Of a stretch of DNA of 64,000 bases, positions 58,189-64,000 are shown one piece after another. Made by a program: the position numbers and the translations under genes. Under the pieces are notes generated by a model, which did not search any database, was not told where the DNA came from, and saw nothing but the letters and a program-made list of their open reading frames with translations. Position 1 is the stretch's first letter. Every line of letters starts with the position of its first letter. Source of the stretch: Saxidomus purpurata (lineage: Eukaryota > Mollusca > Bivalvia > Venerida > Veneridae); the NCBI GenBank assembly GCA_022818135.1, contig JAFMSR010000018.1, positions 408,051-472,050 on the forward strand, written 5' to 3'.

Positions 58189-58305
58189 CTGTGATGCCGC
58201 TTGCATTTTGTATCCGATTGGCATATATATCAATGGAATGAAACAGCACACGAAAGAAATTAAAAGAAATGATTTACAGTTTAAAATATCAAAGATCTGA
58301 TTCAT
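58189..58305 (-). CDS. Candidate first exon of a membrane-anchored protein
   Basis: On the minus strand an ATG frame of exactly 39 codons (MNQIFDILNCKSFLLISFVC then CFIPLIYMPIGYKMQAASQ) ends at CAG followed by GTAAATTT, a good splice donor. The middle is a hydrophobic helix of about 20 residues with a short N-terminal side, as in a type II membrane anchor or uncleaved signal. I recognise no family, and I find no second exon in the window. It may be a chance frame, but start, helix and donor fall together. Confidence 0.35.
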
Positions 58306-58659
58306 GATTAAATTTCCAAATGGTTGTGCTATCCGCAGTTTTCCTCCGTCAAATTGGTTGTTTGTCGTGGGAAAGGCGTTTAAAAATGTCAGGTCATTTT
58401 CTTCGCGGATATTGGAATTTATTACATAACAAAGATGAAACTAGATTTTAATTGCTACGAGTGGCTTTATATTAAGTTTACCGCCAAGTAATAAGAGGAA
58501 GTTTCTTTGCTAACACTTTCAGAAAATCGGTGTTGGGAAAAATTTATTACTCGTATGATGATTACTTTTGTCATTTGAAATGATTTGTATTTTAGATTAA
58601 AATTACAGAAAAAGTTATAATTATTTATTACATTTGGCTGTAGTTATATAGCATAGATA

Positions 58660-58773
58660 TGGAGACGACAAATGTTCATAATCCAAGTATTGACATACTA
58701 ATGGAGGATGATTTCCGAATGTCAGCTTGCAAAGACGCGCTATTTAAGCAATTAAATAGCCCACACTTTTCCG
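58660..58773 (+). CDS. Candidate first exon, divergent from 58189-58305
   Basis: An ATG frame reads METTNVHNPSIDILMEDDF then RMSACKDALFKQLNSPHFSG and meets CCG/GTAAAA, a donor-like site at 58774. Without splicing it would stop at a TAG shortly after (about 49 residues in all). It starts 355 bp from the ATG of the minus-strand candidate, so the two could share a promoter region. No family is recognised and no partner exon is found. Confidence 0.3.
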
Positions 58774-60294
58774 GTAAAAATATCAAGTCGATTGCATTAA
58801 ATATTTAGGTAAAATTGATTTCAGAAATGTTTTGTCATTTTATAAACTTAATTTCAAGTTTCGTTTATTCATTGTTAATACTGAGTGTACAGGTTGCTCA
58901 CATATAATATACATCGAGGAAGCTTTACAAATAATGTTATGAAAAAAAATACTGTACTTAATCATTGGTATTTTATCTTGACCGTACATGAGATCATTGT
59001 CTAAATATACATTTTTAGAACATGACCTTCTAGCTAATTTTCCGAAAATAAGACTATAGCATCTATAATTAGCTCTCACTTTCCAAACTGATAAATACGC
59101 AAGTGCGCACAAAGGAACTTTTGTTTTAAACAATAATAATTATTGTTTATTTAACTAATTTACATTAGTTTGAAAATAAAGTGTCAAAATAAAAGTTTTA
59201 CTAAGATTCAGTAGTTGTTGTAGGGCATAATCGTATTTTGAATTACCTTCCGAACACTGTGGGGAATCACGTGATTTTGTTTTTATATACTTTACGGAAA
59301 TTTGCGGATGATAGTCTCCAGTAAGTGCCTGATTCTCGTACCTTTTCATAAATATAAGTTTCAACGCACATTTATGATATTCGGAGCATACCTTATACCC
59401 TGGCCATTTAAATTCCGCGTATTGTAGTTCCTTTCCAAATGCTTAAATATGCACAAATTGCTGGGAATGCATTCAAATGTAATTGTGGAAAAGAATTCTG
59501 CTGAGTTAAACCTCACGGAAAGATTAATATTTTACCAAAGAAATGCATAAAAACTAATCATATGACATGCTTTTTAACATGAATAGATAGAAAATATTAT
59601 TGTAACATTGTATCGGTCCTAATTTTAGGAATTATCGCAATTTTTATTAAAATGCTAGATTACATGAATAAATCGTTTCTATGATCTTTAGTTTGTCAAT
59701 TCACGGATAAGATAAAAAGAAAAATATATAATACTATCATTAAATTTTAAGAAAGACTAGATCTAGACGATAGAAAATTTTATATTTACTCAAAAGGGTT
59801 ATATTTGTACATGTAATAAGTATTTTATGTTAACAATAGTGAACGAAAATCAGTCACGGCCTTGGTCACGGTTACTAAACCTTGGGACCTAAATATGGCC
59901 AAATAAAGTTATTGCTAAGTACTGCAACGTTTGTCTATCAAAGATTAAGCCGCAGGTGTAATGAGATCAAAGAATGACGCCCCGATGCCCGGTTTGTTTG
60001 ATCTTAGTGAGCAAGTGGCATTTAAAAAGACAGTTTAAGACATTGACAATAGATTGATATTTTGGATTATGAAATAATTAGTTTGGAATAGATAAAGTAA
60101 GTTTTTAGATTGATTGTGTTGCGGGGATTGTTTTATTTGATCCTACAGTATGTTAGTTTGTTGATAGCGGCATCGTAATTAAAAACGATTAGGGCTTCTG
60201 GAAGTTTCGAAAAACATCAAATTACAATTATTTTTTCTATTTTTTTATTGATAATTAAAAGTTAATTAGTAAACAACTCAACTGTTTTACAAAT
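58774..60294. other. Unassigned stretch
   Basis: No gene or repeat family is recognised. The minus frames at 58840-59364 show no motif. Confidence 0.4.
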
Positions 60295-60470
60295 ATTCAA
60301 GTCTCGACTCGAATGTGGACACCGCGAAACACCGTGTCCAGTCACCCCGATTCGCGCCACAGGACACTCTTATTAGGGTGACAGGAGACTCAGTGGGGAA
60401 TTTGGGTGACCAAATTCGCGTGGTCACGATGGCTGGACATCGCGGTGATGGGTGACAATTTGAAAAAAAC
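60295..60470. repeat. GC-rich patch with inverted words
   Basis: It contains gtggacaccgcg, ccgtgtccagtcacc and the inverted gctggacatcgcggtg and gggtgac. The composition differs sharply from both sides. It may be a small element; borders are not clear. The minus frame 60287-60640 crosses it and the Tigger remnant and is not a gene. Confidence 0.4.
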
Positions 60471-60511
60471 ACCTTGCGTGTACTGTAGCCACTACTGTCA
60501 ATTTGTTGCAG

Positions 60512-60756
60512 TGGAGAGGACGACGACGTCAATTCTGACGACACACCTCTTGTCAGTAAAGTTGATGCTATGGATGCTGTTGTAAAACTAAGGTCGTATT
60601 TTGAGGCTAATTCCAACACCGACGACTCAGTATTCCGCAACCTCTTAATATTGAGTCAAATATTATTCACTCTCAACAATCTCTACGAGTATCCTTGATT
60701 ACTTCAAGAAGTCAGAAGCACTCGTGTACACAGACATTAAGTTAATGCCGGTGTAG
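60512..60756 (+). pseudogene. pogo/Tigger transposase C-terminal tail
   Basis: An acidic lead (EDDDVNSDDTPL) is followed by AMDAVVKLRSYFEANSNTDD and SVFRNLL, which match the dimer-like tail in which an A-x-x-x-L-R-x-[FY] helix precedes DD-x-[FV]. After a frameshift near 60685 comes TSILDYFKK, the usual short C-terminal motif, and a TAG at 60754. The DDE domain is absent. The terminal repeat follows directly, confirming identity. Confidence 0.65.
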
Positions 60757-60769
60757 ATATCATATGTAA

Positions 60770-60873
60770 ATTTGTTCGCTATACAAATTGTGTTCGTTAT
60801 ACAAACCTCGGTTACCAGGAACTAGTTCGCTATACGGATATAAGGAACCTCGTATAAGCGAGGTTTACTGTAA
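60770..60873 (-). mobile_element. Terminal repeat of a Tigger-type transposon
   Basis: Read inward on the minus strand it starts tacagtaaacctcgcttata and continues cgaggttcc, then holds gtatagcgaac and gtataacgaac words. CAGTAAACCTCG-type ends are usual for pogo/Tigger elements. The left end of this copy is not found. Confidence 0.65.
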
Positions 60874-62630
60874 TCATTAAAACGAATATAAATATTGATA
60901 CTTTTTATAATCCATTTAACTTTTTATCGGTTACAATCGGTAACCAGTGGACGTTAACTTCCTTATTTTTACAGTGTATCAATTGAATTAATTTTCTAAC
61001 TTTGCGAATCTGTAAAATGTTGGATGCATTAAATCAATTAAAACATGTAGTATAGTTATCTAACATTGTCTTTTTTTAAATTCAACTGCCTTGATTTAAT
61101 TGTATTATCTTTTGTAGTTTCATAGTAATATTGAAAATGTATTGGAAACGTTAGAAAAGTTGTTAACTGTATGTATGTTCTGACAAGAGTATTTTATGCA
61201 TTACGCACGTATTGGATTTATTATTTTCATAGGCGAAGGTTTTTTTCAATGTTATGGACACAAACAGGTCACAAACTGAAAATGAATACATGCAGCTAAG
61301 TCAAGAGCCTAACTGTAACCCCTGTTACTACATGTACCGAATGTAATAAGAATGAAGCCGCAGATGAACAACATCACATACCGGTTAAAATATACTTTTT
61401 CACCATTGTTTGTAATATACGTATTCGATGAAATAACATTTACCGTTCACATTATGTTATTTCTTTTTGCAAATCCTCGTCCACAGTATTGACTACAGAT
61501 TGAGTAGAAAGCACATTATAAATTATCAAACATGCTAACAATTGAGAAAAATACACTTGCAGCTTATTCATTTGAATAAATTATTTGAGACACAAGTAAA
61601 TACAATCATGACAAAGATAAGTTGGTAAAAAAAGGAACTTTATGTATATGTTTCTTTTTTACGTGACATTATGTATTGCTTTGAGACTAGTTAGGAATAA
61701 GATAGATAGATTGAGGTAGTCACTTCAGACACATTACGGACTCGGACATATTTTTGATATAGAGTGGTTTAATCGGGAGGGTTGTAATATCCTAAAAAGA
61801 TATTAACAATATATTTAGTGTTATGTTTGGTGTTATAAGCATTGGTGATTTACTAGTCGTTTAGTCATGGCGTGGATTCATGAAGAGCTTTAAGATAGTT
61901 GGAGTATAGATCGTCGACACAGATAATACGAAGTGTTTATTTTTGTTTTCTTTTTGTAAATAAAATTATTGCCGTGTATCGAATCGTTTTGTGTTTTGTG
62001 TTTTGTGTATATATAGAACGATTTATTTATTTTGTGTTCCGGTAATATGGGGGCTGTCATACAGCAATATTTGAAATGAAACTGCAGTAATTAACCTGTC
62101 TCGGTTAAAGAGAGTTGAGCGTTCCATTTGGTACAATGGACAGTTGATAAAATAGTGATATGTGCTTTCGCCGCACTCACATAAGAAACTATTTGCAGTA
62201 TTTTTGGAGAAGAGGTGTTCATTTAACGAGCTTCAGTGGTTTCTTAACCTGCCGTGCAGGATTAGATATTACGTTCTCAAACATAATAATGGCATGGAAT
62301 TGTATGTACTTCTGAATCAAGTCGTCTTTCGAAGATACCTATTGCTGGCGAATGTATATGTTCTAGTGGTAGTTGATTTCAGGCAGTTATTGTAGATGGT
62401 AGAACATAGTTGTTTTATAGTGGAGAGTTGCAATGAAAGTTTCTTGAATCACTGGCATTTCTGAAAAAGTACACAGATTTTTGCCCGACAGTTTCAGGAA
62501 CTACGGAGGAAAAGAACTTTGGAGTCAGTTGATGTTTCATTTGTAGAAAATAATGTGTTTGTGTTTTTCAGGGACTGTAAACCAGTTTTTTTGTAAAGAT
62601 TATCGAAAGAGACAAGTTTGGTAGCACCTG
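60874..62630. other. Unassigned stretch
   Basis: No gene is recognised. A direct gttttgtgt repeat lies at 61987-62010. The frame 62162-62395 shows no family motif. Confidence 0.4.
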
Positions 62631-62632
62631 TA

Positions 62633-62664
62633 TGCGTGCGTGCGTGCGTGCGTGCGTGCGTATA
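62633..62664. repeat. GTGC microsatellite
   Basis: About seven tandem gcgt units, just outside the SINE at 62729. Confidence 0.9.
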
Positions 62665-62728
62665 TGTATGTACCAAGGATAACACAATAAAGAGCAAGCT
62701 CTTATTTCCATTGTGGTCGTTTATTTTA

Positions 62729-62986
62729 GACACAGAAGCAGATACAAGAGAATCCGGGTACAAGACCCTAGCTCTTTTCCGAATAGACCCCTTGGTTCTT
62801 TTCTACGTGTCCGGCGTATAGCACCGATAACCGCGAGACTACCTCTGGGTTTCTAACCAGTTCATCTCAGATAGGTGGGAAACACTGAAAAGCGTTTCTG
62901 AAATATCCAGTGCCCCGGCCGAGAATCGAACAGGGGACCTCCGGATTGGTAGTCCAGAGCGTTACCCACTCGGCCACCACACCACC
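62729..62986 (-). mobile_element. tRNA-derived SINE, copy 4
   Basis: The head on the minus strand has gtggtggccgagtgggtaac (A box) and ctgttcgattctcggc (B box). The body and 3' end match the copies at 11256 and 21991. It abuts the LINE remnant at 62987 onward. Confidence 0.85.
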
Positions 62987-62989
62987 TGT

Positions 62990-64000
62990 AATGATTCTAC
63001 ATGCTTCTAGTTGTACCTTTCAAATTCATCTATCTCATACTGGGTAATGTTGTCCAACACGACATCGGAATATTCTATAAGAGACCTAATAAAAGACTGA
63101 TAGATAGTTTCGAGTGACTTCCTATCAAATTTTGATAATTTCAACATATTAATTCGCTGCCATGCTTTCTCTTAAATGCTGTCTATATGTGTGGACCAAT
63201 TTTCATCATTTTAGAATAAAACTCCAAGGTGTTTGTGTGACGTCACCTCGTTTATCTGAACACCTTGCATAGTCAGAGGTTGGTGTACAGGTTTGTTATA
63301 TTTACGTGAAGTAATAAGATATTCCGTTTTTTTAGGGTTAAAGTCGACGGACCAATTTCGTGCCCACCCAGATATTTTGTTCTGATCAGTGTTAAGTGTT
63401 TCAGCTGCAGCAGTTGGGTTGTCAACAATAATATACAGACTAGTGTCATCAGCAAATAGTTTGATAGTAGAGTTTGTATTAAGTACTATGTCATTTATAA
63501 AGACTAGAAAGAGAAGAGGACCTAGAATAGAACCTTGTGGGACACCAGCAGAAATAAGGACATTGTCAGAAGAACCTGCAGGAAGAATTACTTTCTGTTT
63601 TCTTTTAAATAGATAGAGTTCAGAAACCAATTAACTAGATTTCCAGATACACCAGTAGATTCGAGTTTGAAGAGAAGTCCTTTATGCCACACGCGGTCAA
63701 ACGCTTTTGATATGTCACAAAAGACAGCACAAACTTCTTTTCCTTCATCTAACGCTTGACAGAAAGTATTGTATATTGAAACAAGTTGAATTGTTGTTGA
63801 GTCATTAGGAATAAAACCAAATTGAAGAAATGATATGATGTTGTTTTCGGTGAAAAAATTGAAAACGTTTGTGTATATTTTTTTCTAATGCCTTGCTGGG
63901 TTATTTTTCGGATTGATATCGGTCTGTAATTTGTAACTAACTTGGGGTCATTTTTCTTAATTACAGCCCATACATGCGCTAACTTCCATTGTGATGGGAC
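62990..64000 (-). pseudogene. jockey/CR1-like LINE reverse transcriptase, truncated by window edge
   Basis: Entering from the right edge on the minus strand: QWKLAHVWAVIKKNDPK and NYRPIS, then AVFCDISKAFDRVW (about 63700). After a shift comes the open frame 63211-63630, with GVPQGSILGPLLFLVFINDI and KLFADDTSLYIIV (catalytic ADD). It continues SGWARNWSVDFNPKKTEYL and HKHLGVLF. A stop follows, then RINMLKLSKFDRKSLETIYQ, SFIRSLIEYSDVVLDN near 63100. So RT palm, thumb and part of the C-terminus are present with several shifts. The endonuclease and 5' end lie outside the window. The 3' end stops at the SINE. Confidence 0.8.

Noticed and set aside
60287..60640. 117-codon minus-strand frame
   Set aside because: It is antisense to the Tigger C-terminal tail and crosses a GC-rich patch.

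Overview
This window reads as nuclear DNA of an invertebrate animal, most likely a bivalve mollusc. The evidence for that is a low-GC background, almost no long open frames, spliced exon remnants with GT/AG borders, and very dense repeats of a style common in bivalves: pearl-like minisatellite elements rich in AGGTCA cores, tRNA-derived SINEs, and LINE, Penelope-like, Crypton and pogo/Tigger debris. I see no bacterial operons, no functional tRNA or rRNA gene, and no clearly intact host gene. The taxonomic call is inference from repeat style, not from a database match.

Layout. 0-9 kb: a 146-bp minisatellite element (735-2152), then two exons of an arylsulfatase-like gene (3414-3599 and 6114-6295) carrying a 2-nt frameshift and a stop codon, with a foldback element (4381-4576) and a second minisatellite element (5039-5760) in the intron, and a TATA-type candidate promoter near 8092. 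9-16 kb: a CCGTATA-rich dispersed family, a broken pogo/Tigger transposase cut by a SINE, a 136-bp hairpin and a LINE zinc-finger fragment. 17-24 kb: a decayed Crypton-type tyrosine recombinase with a retroelement 3' end inserted in it, more SINEs, a minisatellite element holding three telomere-type repeats, and a LINE 3' half. 25-30 kb: the best preserved gene, a Penelope-like reverse transcriptase with one frameshift and no visible endonuclease domain, then a 108-bp tandem array and an unrecognised 145-codon frame. 32-41 kb: MITE-like elements, tRNA-like heads with T/C tails, and a decayed LINE (endonuclease, RT, C-terminus) split by a ~1.03-kb DNA element with a 6-bp target duplication. 41-53 kb: a tandem dimer of a TTAA-flanked MITE, several minisatellite elements, an L1-like LINE copy (minus strand) with A-tail, and an RT fragment whose 3' region recurs twice elsewhere. 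55-64 kb: a CpG-rich element, a 937-bp TTAA-bounded element, two divergent candidate first exons, a Tigger C-terminus plus terminal repeat, a SINE and a jockey/CR1-like RT entering from the right edge.

The genes do not form a pathway. The window is a record of nested mobile elements. Its most informative parts are the Penelope-like locus with its satellite array and companion frame, the insertions whose removal restores a reading frame, and the repeated architecture of unrelated minisatellite elements (terminal hairpin, TCCG-type microsatellite, ~140-180 bp units with nuclear-receptor-like half-sites).
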